Shown here piece by piece: positions 38,576 to 46,835 of a stretch of DNA of 64,000 nt. The notes under the pieces are model-generated. The model did not search any database, was not told the DNA's origin, and worked only from the letters and a program-made list of their open reading frames with translations. The DNA lies in the NCBI GenBank assembly GCA_021825365.1, contig JAKAHR010000004.1, forward strand, positions 62,001 through 126,000. The letters are read 5' to 3'. The DNA comes from Nitrospirota bacterium. GTDB lineage: Bacteria > Nitrospirota > Thermodesulfovibrionia > Thermodesulfovibrionales > UBA6898. Each line of letters starts with the position of its first letter. The stretch's first letter is position 1. A program made the translations under genes and the position numbers.

Positions 38576-39760
38576 CTATCTTCCTTTTGCCTCGAACCCG
38601 GCCGCAGCAAGTCCGCTGATGATCTCATCCAGATGCCCTTTTCCCCTGATCTCGACCGTAAAGATCACCCTGGTTTTGACTACCGGGAGATCCGAGCCGA
38701 GACGGTCGTGGACAACATTCACGATATTCCCCTTGCGCGAGGCGATGACGCCGGTCAGGGCATGGAGCCTCCCGGGCGCGTCATCGACAACCACCTCAAA
38801 GACCCCGACACGTCCGGACGTCACCAGGCCCTTGTGGATGATGCGGTCGATCAGGGTGAAGTCGATATTGCCGCCGCTGACCACAAGGACGACACGGCTG
38901 CCCCGGTAGCGCTCCCTGTCCGAAAGAAGCGCCGCCAGGGGGACTGCGCCGGCACCCTCGACGACCAGCTTCTTTCTCTCCAGAAAGAGCAATATCGACA
39001 TGGCTATCGACTCTTCGTCAACGACGACCATGTCGTCAACGTATCTCTGCACCGCCTCAAAAGGCCTGTCGCCCATCCGGCCGACGGCGATGCCGTCTGC
39101 GATAGTGGCCTCAGGCGCGATCTCGGTCAGTTTCTTGTCCCTGAATGACCAATAGCCCGCGGCAGCGGACCGAGTCTGGACCCCGATCACCCTTGCCTTC
39201 GGAGAAAGTTCCTTTGCAGCCGCGGCGACCCCCGCAATGAGGCCTCCTCCGCCCACGGGGACGAAGACGCAGTCAGCATCAGGCAGCTCATCGAGTATCT
39301 CGACCCCCACCGTCCCCTGTCCGGCGATGATCTCCTCATCGTCAAAGGCATGGATGAAGGCATGATCCCTCAGGGAGAGGGCATACTCCAGGGCGTCCGC
39401 AAAGCTCTCCCCCCGCAGTACAACGTCGGCTCCGTATCCCCGGGTCGCCTCCTGCTTGACGATCGGCGCGGTGACCGGCATGACGATGGTGGCGTGTTTC
39501 CCGCACCGGGCTGCCGCAAAGGCAACACCCTGGGCATGATTGCCCATGGAGGCGGCGGACACCCGCGTACCGCTGACGCGGGACACCTTGTTGAAGGCGC
39601 CCCTCACCTTGAAGGAACCGGTCTTCTGCAGGTTTTCGACCTTCAGAAAGACCTCTGCCCCGGTCATCGAGCTGAAGGAACTGGAATAGATCAGCGGGGT
39701 CCGGTGAACATGCGTCCGGATCCTCTCGCCGGCTGCCCGTATTTCACGAAGAGTCACCAT
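38576..39760 (-). CDS. ilvA: Threonine ammonia-lyase
   Basis: PLP enzyme converting threonine to 2-oxobutanoate for isoleucine synthesis or catabolism. 394 residues: HVHRTPLIYSSSFSSMTG, the PLP lysine in GSFKVRGAFNKV, ASMGNHAQGVAFAA, PVGGGGLIAGVA, and a C-terminal ACT domain (GVFEVVVDDAPGRLHALTGV). The single short ACT domain matches the TdcB/IlvA type of about 400 residues. ATG 39760 starts 16 bases after lgt; a longer in-frame start inside lgt has no family support. Confidence 0.93.
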   Translation of the reverse strand: MVTLREIRAAGERIRTHVHRTPLIYSSSFSSMTGAEVFLKVENLQKTGSFKVRGAFNKVSRVSGTRVSAASMGNHAQGVAFAAARCGKHATIVMPVTAPIVKQEATRGYGADVVLRGESFADALEYALSLRDHAFIHAFDDEEIIAGQGTVGVEILDELPDADCVFVPVGGGGLIAGVAAAAKELSPKARVIGVQTRSAAAGYWSFRDKKLTEIAPEATIADGIAVGRMGDRPFEAVQRYVDDMVVVDEESIAMSILLFLERKKLVVEGAGAVPLAALLSDRERYRGSRVVLVVSGGNIDFTLIDRIIHKGLVTSGRVGVFEVVVDDAPGRLHALTGVIASRKGNIVNVVHDRLGSDLPVVKTRVIFTVEIRGKGHLDEIISGLAAAGFEAKGR

Positions 39761-39776
39761 GGTCCCGGACCGCCCG

Positions 39777-40547
39777 TCAGCCCCGATCCCCCTGCTTCCG
39801 TAGCCGAAACAGCATGACTGCGGCACCCAGAAACATGATGAGGCTGATGCCCTGGGACGTAGAGACGTGGGGCATGATAAAACCCCTCACCTCGTCGCCC
39901 CGGTAGACCTCCACCACCGAGCGGATGACCGAATAATTCAGGATGTATACCCAAAAGAGCCTGCCGTTGAAAGACTCCCGCCTGCCGAGAAACATAAGGA
40001 CAAGAAAATTCAGAATCTCGGCGCCGGACTCATACAGCTGCGACGGATGAAGCGGCACGCCGCGTATCGCAAGGGTCTCGGGATGGGAAAAGGTAACCGC
40101 CCAGGGAAGGCCGTCAGCCGGCTTCCCGTAACAGCACCCGGCGCAAAAGCATCCCAGCCGCCCGATCGCGTGTCCTATGGCTATGGACGGGGCCCACACA
40201 TCAGCGGTCTTCCAGATAGGCAGGCCCTGCTTTCGCGTATACCAGAGGGCGGTGGGAATGGCAAGCAGTACGCCGCCGTAAAAGACGAGTCCGCCCTCCC
40301 ATATCTTCACGATATCCAGCGGACGGGAAGAAAAAAATGACCAGTTCTGGCCGACGAAAAAAATCCGCGAACCCACGATCGCCGCCAGAAGACTGTAAAA
40401 ACCTATATCCGTGATCTTCTCCGGCGACAACCCCGCCCTCTTCGCCCTCATCACCGCAAAGCCCAGGGCGACCAGGAATCCTATGGCTATCAGAAACCCA
40501 TACGTATGGATGGTAAGCGGTCCTATCTTGATCAGTACGGGAAACAT
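39777..40547 (-). CDS. lgt: Prolipoprotein diacylglyceryl transferase
   Basis: Membrane enzyme that attaches diacylglycerol to lipobox Cys. 256 residues with about seven helices, N-terminal MFPVLIKIGPLTIHTYGFLI, EGGLVFYGGVL, the Lgt signature region GRLGCFCAGCCYGKP, and HPSQLYE. It is the enzyme that would process the lipoproteins at 29342 and 38093. Probably cotranscribed with ilvA. Confidence 0.95.
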   Translation of the reverse strand: MFPVLIKIGPLTIHTYGFLIAIGFLVALGFAVMRAKRAGLSPEKITDIGFYSLLAAIVGSRIFFVGQNWSFFSSRPLDIVKIWEGGLVFYGGVLLAIPTALWYTRKQGLPIWKTADVWAPSIAIGHAIGRLGCFCAGCCYGKPADGLPWAVTFSHPETLAIRGVPLHPSQLYESGAEILNFLVLMFLGRRESFNGRLFWVYILNYSVIRSVVEVYRGDEVRGFIMPHVSTSQGISLIMFLGAAVMLFRLRKQGDRG

Positions 40548-40700
40548 GCTCTCCTCTTACATGCGGATGTATTTGCTCATTCATTATACCATCCCGGCGA
40601 TGCAGTCCGATGCCCGGAGGGACGCGGTAGAGAGAACGACTGCCGGCATCTTCATGCCCGGCCGGATCTGCTGTCTCCAAGTGTCGAACTCCCCGGGGTA

Positions 40701-40729
40701 TTGAGCAAAATCAGACAATATCGTATTAT
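40701..40729 (+). promoter_or_regulatory. Promoter of the HEAT/HD-GYP pair
   Basis: TTGAGC (40701-40706), exactly 17 bases, TATTAT (40724-40729); 24 bases to ATG 40754. Confidence 0.55.
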
Positions 40730-40753
40730 GTCTGAGAGATTGGGCAGGGTATC

Positions 40754-42940
40754 ATGTCTGAAGCACCCGACACCCGGAAAGAAGAAAAAGAAGAAAAAAG
40801 GGAAAGACTCCCCCTGGACGCTCGGCTCCTGGCCGATGCGGTCATTGAGCTGAATATTTCCCGCAGAAGCGTCTCTATCTACCCGCCTGATCATCCCGTA
40901 ACCAGGGAGTCTGTGGGCCGGGCCTTTGAATTTCTCCTGAAGCTCTTCGAACTCAGAGGAACCATCACCCTCGGCATCGCCAAAGATATCCTCGTGGTGG
41001 ATGAACACGTGCTCGACAGAAAAAATCCGGTCTTCAGGGAGTTCGCCCTGAGCCTCCATGAAAAGGGCATAGCAGCAGTCACCTTTGTCCTCGGCCTCAC
41101 CGTGGACGAATTGCAGGGTCTCCACGAGATCATCACGGACAGGGGGTTTACCCATAAGGAAATAGGCGAGTCGGCGCAGAAGAAAGGGATCAGGAACATC
41201 CGGATCACCCCCCTCGATGTGTCGAAGTTCGGATTTGTCGAGGGAAAGGCAAGGCAGTCCGAGGATGACACCGGGCTCTGGATGACGTACGTCTCCAGCC
41301 TTCTTGAGGGAAGACTTCCCGATGACTACAGCGAAGGACTGCTTCTGTCTATCCCCCCCGAACAGATGGCGACTGCAGTCATGGGGCGTCTCGACCCGGA
41401 CCAGACACCTGTCGAGACCTATGACCGCGTCATCACGTCCTACCTGAAAAAGAACGAGAGGACGGGCGTGCGGCCGGAACTCTTCAGCCGTTTTCTCGAT
41501 TTCATCGACAAACTCGGCCCGGGACTCAAACAACAGTTTCTCAGCCGGGCCCTCGGCCGCCGGGCCCTGGATGCAGCGGAGATGGAGCACCTCGTCAGAG
41601 AAATTTCCCGGGATGAATTTGACCGTCTCATGAAGCTCTTCGCCGACCACTCGGCCCTCATACCCGAAAGCATCCGCAACCTCCTGGACAAGCTCGACAA
41701 AACCAAGGCGGGACGCCCCCTTCAGAATCCGACCGGGCACGACGCGGTCATTGACGATATCTCGATCAGTGAGGAAATCTCCTCCCTTTTCGGCACAGAC
41801 AGCTTCACAAACTTCGTCTCCGGGGACTACCGCACCGATCTCAGGAAAATGCTCTCCGGACCGCGTACGCGATCCGTGTTCCTGACTGAACAGCTCGAGC
41901 GGGAATGCCGGTCCGAGGCGGTTGAGGCGCGATTCTCGGAACTCGTCCTCGAACTCATCGAAGCGGAGTCTCTTACCCGGGATGATTACCTGAGGTTTCT
42001 CACCGGCATGTCCGCTCTCGCATCCGGGTTTCTCGATACCGGACGGTTCCGCCAGATATCCGACATATACAACACCCTGTATTCCCATACACTCACCGGA
42101 CGGTTCAGGGAAGAGGCGAAGAGCATGCTTGAGTTTTACTTTAATTCAGCCGATTTCATAAACCGGTTCGTGGCAGCCGTGAAAATGTGGGGCAGGTTCG
42201 ACCGCGAGGGCGTCATCAGGATGGTGAGGGTGCAGAAGCTCCACCTGATAGACCCCCTCATGAACTCCCTCGTTGAGGAAAAGGACGCAGCCATCCGGAG
42301 GTTTCTCCTGCAGGTGCTCGCCAGTCTCGGAAGTGACATTCTGCCCGAAGCCGGCAAGAGACTCGAGGACGGCCGATGGTACGTTGTGCGGAACATGCTC
42401 TATCTGATCAGGGAGGCCCGCGGGACGAAGCTGCTTCAACGGGTGAGGCGGCTTGCCCGGCATGAGGACAGCCGTGTCTGCATCGAGGCTGTCAGGACAC
42501 TGATGCAGTTCGGCACAACCGACGCCCTTACCTATCTGCGCCATTACCTCCGCAGCAGCGATCAGGAGCTCAAAGAACAGGCGGTGAGGCTCGCCGGCAT
42601 TCACCGTTGCGAAGGGCTGATGCCCGAACTGCTCGAAATACTGCAAAAGAAGACCCTCCTTGGTGACGACACGCCGGTGAAGTTGTCGGCGACAAAAGCC
42701 CTGGCCGAGATCGGCGACCCGCGGTCCGTTCCGGTGCTCATGAAGGTCTGCACCTCCCGCCCCATCCTGTACCGCCGGGCCGGCGATGCCCTGAAGCTTG
42801 AGATATTCAGGAGCCTGGCCCACTATCCCCGCTCGGCAGTGGCCCTTCTTCTGGATCTTGGCCTCAAATCCGGGAATGAGGAAATACGCGCCATCTGCAC
42901 CCTCCTGACCGATGAAGGAAATGCCGATGCAGCCACCTAA
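40754..42940 (+). CDS. HEAT-repeat protein with an N-terminal domain shared with the next gene
   Basis: 728 residues, no signal peptide. After a Lys/Glu-rich start, residues about 20-130 contain a domain (SIYPPDHPVTRESVGRAFEF, ILVVDEHVLDRKNPVFREFA, GLTVDELQGLHEIITDRG) whose pattern recurs at the start of the HD-GYP protein downstream. The middle is helical, and the last 200 residues carry HEAT repeats (HEDSRVCIEAVRTLMQFGTT, STATKALAEIGDPRSVPVLM-type). Likely a scaffold working with the HD-GYP partner. It overlaps that gene by 14 bases. Confidence 0.82.
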   Translation: MSEAPDTRKEEKEEKRERLPLDARLLADAVIELNISRRSVSIYPPDHPVTRESVGRAFEFLLKLFELRGTITLGIAKDILVVDEHVLDRKNPVFREFALSLHEKGIAAVTFVLGLTVDELQGLHEIITDRGFTHKEIGESAQKKGIRNIRITPLDVSKFGFVEGKARQSEDDTGLWMTYVSSLLEGRLPDDYSEGLLLSIPPEQMATAVMGRLDPDQTPVETYDRVITSYLKKNERTGVRPELFSRFLDFIDKLGPGLKQQFLSRALGRRALDAAEMEHLVREISRDEFDRLMKLFADHSALIPESIRNLLDKLDKTKAGRPLQNPTGHDAVIDDISISEEISSLFGTDSFTNFVSGDYRTDLRKMLSGPRTRSVFLTEQLERECRSEAVEARFSELVLELIEAESLTRDDYLRFLTGMSALASGFLDTGRFRQISDIYNTLYSHTLTGRFREEAKSMLEFYFNSADFINRFVAAVKMWGRFDREGVIRMVRVQKLHLIDPLMNSLVEEKDAAIRRFLLQVLASLGSDILPEAGKRLEDGRWYVVRNMLYLIREARGTKLLQRVRRLARHEDSRVCIEAVRTLMQFGTTDALTYLRHYLRSSDQELKEQAVRLAGIHRCEGLMPELLEILQKKTLLGDDTPVKLSATKALAEIGDPRSVPVLMKVCTSRPILYRRAGDALKLEIFRSLAHYPRSAVALLLDLGLKSGNEEIRAICTLLTDEGNADAAT

Positions 42941-44024
42941 ATTCGCCGAGTTTGTTTCCTGTCTCATGACCGCGATATCGAGTTGTGCGCTGTATGGCGA
43001 ATCACATCCCCTGATCCGGGAATTCTCTTCGCGGGCGCTCACGCTCCTCCCCGATCTCTGCGAGAATGACGCTCTCAGCATCGTGATGATCGGCGGGAGC
43101 CTCATCGTCAACGATGAGCCCTGCGTCGAAAAAGGGGTCCAGGTAACCGGCTTCATGACACGAATGAAGAAGAAGAGGATCGACAGGATCGTCTTTCGGG
43201 CCGGTCTTGACGAGGAGGAACTCCGGCGTTTCTTCTCCACGGTCGCATCCCGTGATGCGCTGTCCTCGAGTCCCCATATCGCGGTGGGAACCATCGAGGT
43301 GAAGCTGGGCCGCGAGGGCCTGGAGGCCGGCACCCTTCTTGACGAGGGTGCGGGCCGGGTCAAAGAAGCGATCGCCGGGGTCTCACGTTTCAGGCCCCTT
43401 GACATGACAGGTCTCGAAGATGCAGTGGTCTCTTTTCTGTCGGCGCTCAGGAGAGAGAGCAAGATGCTCCGCATCATCAGCCCGGTCAAAACCCATAACG
43501 AGTATACGTACATCCATGCCACGAACGTCTCCGTTCTCACCATTTTCCAGGCCGAAACCCTGGGCATGAAGGGAGAGGAGCTGCACGATATCGGCCTGGC
43601 GGGCCTTCTTCACGACATAGGGAAGATGTTCGTCGCAACGGAGGTGCTGGACAAACCCGGCGGGCTCGACCCCGCGGAGTGGAATGAGCTGAAACAGCAT
43701 CCCCTGGAAGGCGCCGTCTATCTGTCGCGTCTTGCCGATGTCCCCCCCCTGGCATCCATCGTCGCCTTCGAACATCATATGAAGTTCGACGGCAGCGGCT
43801 ATCCTGATACCAGGAAGATCGGCAGGACGCAGCACCTCGTCAGCCAGATGGTCGCCATCTCCGATGTCTTTGACGCGCTGAGGACCGAGCGGCCGTACCG
43901 GAAGGCGCTCGATGTCAGGGTCATCGCCGGCATGCTCAGGGAAGGGGCTCAGAGGCGCGAGTTCAACCCCGTCCTCGTAGACTCCTTTCTTTCTTCCCTC
44001 GCGGCGATTGCCTGCGTAATGTGA
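42927..44024 (+). CDS. HD-GYP domain phosphohydrolase
   Basis: 365 residues. The N-terminal domain (ALYGESHPLIREFSSRALTL, GGSLIVNDEPCVEKGVQVTG, GLDEEELRRFFSTVASRD) resembles that of the upstream HEAT protein. The C-terminal part is HD-GYP: GLLHDIGKMFVATEVLDKPG with the HD pair, HPLEGAVYLSRL, and HHMKFDGSGYP with the GYP element. Such domains usually degrade c-di-GMP or, in some Geobacter-like proteins, cGAMP. AAGGA six bases upstream favours ATG 42927 over 42912. A PilZ protein and a GEMM-like riboswitch in the window belong to the same signalling theme. Confidence 0.9.
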   Translation: MQPPKFAEFVSCLMTAISSCALYGESHPLIREFSSRALTLLPDLCENDALSIVMIGGSLIVNDEPCVEKGVQVTGFMTRMKKKRIDRIVFRAGLDEEELRRFFSTVASRDALSSSPHIAVGTIEVKLGREGLEAGTLLDEGAGRVKEAIAGVSRFRPLDMTGLEDAVVSFLSALRRESKMLRIISPVKTHNEYTYIHATNVSVLTIFQAETLGMKGEELHDIGLAGLLHDIGKMFVATEVLDKPGGLDPAEWNELKQHPLEGAVYLSRLADVPPLASIVAFEHHMKFDGSGYPDTRKIGRTQHLVSQMVAISDVFDALRTERPYRKALDVRVIAGMLREGAQRREFNPVLVDSFLSSLAAIACVM

Positions 44025-44073
44025 CCCTCGCCCTCCCGGGCGAACCGGGCCGGCGGAATCAATGCACAGGAGG

Positions 44074-44104
44074 CTACAATTTTGTAGGTACGACAAAATT
44101 GCAG
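44074..44104. repeat. Imperfect inverted repeat upstream of amt
   Basis: CTACAATTTTGT (44074-44085) and ACAAAATTGCAG (44093-44104) are complementary at 11 of 12 positions around a seven-base centre. It lies 123 bases upstream of the sigma54 promoter, a fitting place for an enhancer-binding site or a hairpin after the previous gene. Confidence 0.65.
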
Positions 44105-44226
44105 GTCCGGTCTATCGTCCCATCATAAAAGAGTTGTTTCCGCTTCGGAGTTGCCGGTCCTACAATAATGTGGCTTCCACGGGCCCGCCGCCCGACTATT
44201 CTCCTTATTATTCGGGCGGTAACCCT

Positions 44227-44242
44227 TGGCATGCTTTTGGCT
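44227..44242 (+). promoter_or_regulatory. Sigma54 promoter of amt
   Basis: TGGCATGCTTTTGGCT fits TGGCAYG-N4-TTGCW with G for T inside the -12 box and the required GG/GC spacing. The predicted start near 44253 is 28 bases before ATG 44281. Sigma54 control is usual for ammonium transporters. Confidence 0.6.
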
Positions 44243-44280
44243 ACATCAATGCAAAATATAAACCATCTCGAGGTGCCCCG

Positions 44281-45585
44281 ATGAAAACCGTTTCCGTGCT
44301 GCTTCTCCTGCCCTTTCTCATGCTCTTGACGCCCTTAGGCGCTCTTGCTGCCGAGGCGCCAAGGGTCGATGCGGGCGACACCGCATTCGTCCTCGTCTCT
44401 GCTGCTCTTGTCATGCTCATGACGCCCGGACTCGCCATGTTCTACGGCGGCATGGTCAGGAGGAAGAACGTCCTGGGCACCATTATGCACAGCTACGTGG
44501 CTATCGCGCTCGTCAGCCTCCAGTGGATACTCGCAGGGTACAGCCTCTCCTTCGGTCCCGATGTTTCAGGCATTATCGGGAATCTCGACTGGGCATTCCT
44601 CAGGGGGGTCGGCACCTCCCCCAATCCTGATTACGCCGCAACGGTGCCTCATCTCGCCTTCATGATATACCAGGCGATGTTTGCGGTCATTACGCCTGCG
44701 CTCATCAGCGGCGCGATAGCCGAACGCATGAAATTCTCCGCCTATCTGCTGTTCACTCTCGCGTGGACGACTCTCGTATATGATCCCGTTGCGCACTGGG
44801 TATGGGGCAACGGCGGATGGCTCAGGAATCTGGGCGCCCTGGACTTTGCAGGAGGCATCGTCGTTCATATAACCTCCGGCATCTCGGCCCTTGCGGCGGC
44901 CCTCTACCTGGGCAGGAGGAAGAACTACCAGCGCGAACCGATGCCTCCTCACAATCTGCCGATGACCGTGCTGGGAGCCGGGCTCCTCTGGTTCGGCTGG
45001 TTCGGGTTCAACGCAGGCAGCGCGCTGGCGTCGGGAGGGCTCAGCGTCATCGCCTTTGTCACGACCCATGCCGCCGCGGTATCGGCAACCCTTACATGGA
45101 TGCTGATCGAATGGTTCCACCGCGGCAAGCCGACCATGTTCGGCGCCGCAACCGGCTCCATTGCAGGACTTGCCACCATCACGCCCGCATCGGGATTCGT
45201 CGGGCCGATGTCGGCTTTGGTCATCGGGATGCTTGCCGGGGGCCTCTGCTATGTGTCCCTGAACGTGAAAGGCAGATTCGGGTATGACGATTCCCTCGAC
45301 GCCTTCGGCGTACACGGCGTGGGAGGTATCCTGGGCACGTTCGGGGCCGGCCTCTTCGCCCAGAAGATGATCAATGCATCCGGCGCCGACGGACTCTTCT
45401 TCGGCAACCCGCGGCTGCTGCTGATTCAGATGGCCGCCATACTCTCCGTTGTCATCTACTCGTTCGTCGTCACCTTCATCCTCCTGAAACTTGTCGGAAT
45501 GATTGCCGGGCTCAGGGTCTCGGAAGAAGACGAGGTGCTCGGCCTGGACATCAGCCAGCACGAGGAAAGCGGGTATACCCTGTAG
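44281..45585 (+). CDS. amt: Ammonium transporter
   Basis: 434 residues. A cleavable signal peptide (VLLLLPFLMLLTPLGALA, then AEAP) is followed by the Amt core of 11 helices: DTAFVLVSAALVMLMTPGLA, FYGGMVRRKNVLGTI, AGGIVVHITSGISALAAALY, LLWFGWFGFNAGSA, HAAAVSATLTWM, and DAFGVHGVGGILGTFGAGLF with the pore His. No glnB/glnK follows within the window, which is unusual because amt is normally paired with glnK. ATG 44281 is preceded by CGAGGTG. Confidence 0.95.
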   Translation: MKTVSVLLLLPFLMLLTPLGALAAEAPRVDAGDTAFVLVSAALVMLMTPGLAMFYGGMVRRKNVLGTIMHSYVAIALVSLQWILAGYSLSFGPDVSGIIGNLDWAFLRGVGTSPNPDYAATVPHLAFMIYQAMFAVITPALISGAIAERMKFSAYLLFTLAWTTLVYDPVAHWVWGNGGWLRNLGALDFAGGIVVHITSGISALAAALYLGRRKNYQREPMPPHNLPMTVLGAGLLWFGWFGFNAGSALASGGLSVIAFVTTHAAAVSATLTWMLIEWFHRGKPTMFGAATGSIAGLATITPASGFVGPMSALVIGMLAGGLCYVSLNVKGRFGYDDSLDAFGVHGVGGILGTFGAGLFAQKMINASGADGLFFGNPRLLLIQMAAILSVVIYSFVVTFILLKLVGMIAGLRVSEEDEVLGLDISQHEESGYTL

Positions 45586-45668
45586 CAGGCTGAAACCTTT
45601 ACTCCGCCCCGTAAGGTATAATTGATGATCCTGTCGATCAGGAACTCAATCGCGGGGGAATAATCGTC

Positions 45669-46412
45669 ATGAACCAGACCCGGTGGTATACCATACTGGC
45701 TGCCTCACTCATCGCCGCCTCCGCGGTGTCATATCTGACACAAATCGTCCTCTTCCAACGCACGGAGGACACGTTCTTTTACATGCTCCAGGACATCGCC
45801 TTCGTGCCTATTCAGGTACTGCTCGTCACCCTCATCCTCAACCAGCTCCTGTCTTCTCGGGAGAGGCGAGCCCTGATGAAGAAGCTGAACATGCTTATCG
45901 GCACCTTCCATATCGAGGCGGGAGCGGAGCTGATACGGCGGTGTTCGGCCTTCACCGGTGACCTGAACGAAATCCGGAGGCAGCTGAACGTCGACCCCCG
46001 ATGGACCTCGCGGGAATTTCATGCCGCAGCGGCCTTCGTGAAGGGCAGGGACCTGAGGATCGACAGCAGATCCGGCGATCTCAACAGCCTCAAGGCCCTG
46101 CTGGAGTCAAAACGGCATTTTCTCCTCAGCCTTCTGGCCAATCCGAATCTTCTTGAGCATGATTCCTTCACCGACCTGCTCTGGGCGGTCTTCCATCTGG
46201 CCGAGGAACTTTCGGCACGCAAGAGTCTCGATGGGCTGCCCCGGGTGGATTATGACCATCTCTCCGGGGACATTAAACGTGCCTATGCGCAGCTGCTGGT
46301 GGAGTGGCTTTACTACATGAAGCACCTCAAGGAAGATTATCCGTACCTCTTTTCGCTGGCAGTGAGGATGAACCCCCTGGACCCCGAGGCCGACGCCGTG
46401 GTGAAGGGGTGA
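45669..46412 (+). CDS. Membrane protein of unknown function
   Basis: 247 residues. Two N-terminal helices (TILAASLIAASAVSYLTQIV and YMLQDIAFVPIQVLLVTLIL) and a helical cytoplasmic domain (SSRERRALMKKLNMLIGTFH, SLKALLESKRHFLLSLLANP, LLVEWLYYMKHLKEDYPYLF). I recall similar uncharacterised proteins that begin with an inner-membrane hairpin and the phrase LNMLIGTF, but no function. ATG 45669 is preceded at 10 bases by CGGGGG; TATAAT at 45619-45624 may be its -10 box. Confidence 0.82.
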   Translation: MNQTRWYTILAASLIAASAVSYLTQIVLFQRTEDTFFYMLQDIAFVPIQVLLVTLILNQLLSSRERRALMKKLNMLIGTFHIEAGAELIRRCSAFTGDLNEIRRQLNVDPRWTSREFHAAAAFVKGRDLRIDSRSGDLNSLKALLESKRHFLLSLLANPNLLEHDSFTDLLWAVFHLAEELSARKSLDGLPRVDYDHLSGDIKRAYAQLLVEWLYYMKHLKEDYPYLFSLAVRMNPLDPEADAVVKG

Positions 46413-46489
46413 CTGCGGTTAAGGGCAATCGGACGATATTCGGCGCTTCTCCGTGACGGCGGCAGACCTGTTGATTAAATAAAGATAAT

Positions 46490-46519
46490 TTGACATTCAG
46501 CTGACAGGCGAATTAGAGT
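46490..46519 (+). promoter_or_regulatory. Promoter of the PilZ gene, leaderless
   Basis: TTGACA (46490-46495), 18-base spacer, TAGAGT (46514-46519), then seven bases to ATG 46527 without a ribosome site. Confidence 0.55.
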
Positions 46520-46526
46520 AAAACAT

Positions 46527-46817
46527 ATGTACGCCGGTCTGTATGCGGTTCCAAGAATAGATGAAAGAAGGACCTTTGTCGGCGCCATCGAGTACTTCCT
46601 GCCCGCCCGTTCCCGCGAGTTTCTGCTCGGCTTGACCGTCAACATAAGCGATTCCGGACTCTGCATCAAGACTTCGGCTTCTCTTGGGGTGGGGGAAATA
46701 GTGGTGATACGAAATAAGCTTCCCGTGCCGTGCAAGAAGGCGGCGATCATGTGGGTCAGGAAAGATCCGAAGAACTTCTATAGGGCGGGACTTCGTTTCC
46801 TCAGGGACGGCCCCTGA
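46527..46817 (+). CDS. PilZ-domain protein, c-di-GMP receptor
   Basis: 96 residues consisting of one PilZ domain: the R-x3-R-like motif near the start (PRIDERRTFVGAIEY) and NISDSGLCIKTSA, the N/D-x-S-x-x-G motif, then GEIVVIRNKLP and FYRAGLRF. It should bind c-di-GMP; the partner is unknown. The short single-domain form suggests an adaptor. No ribosome site is present, in line with a leaderless message. Confidence 0.88.
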   Translation: MYAGLYAVPRIDERRTFVGAIEYFLPARSREFLLGLTVNISDSGLCIKTSASLGVGEIVVIRNKLPVPCKKAAIMWVRKDPKNFYRAGLRFLRDGP

Positions 46818-46835
46818 TGCGTCTTCCCTGCTGCA

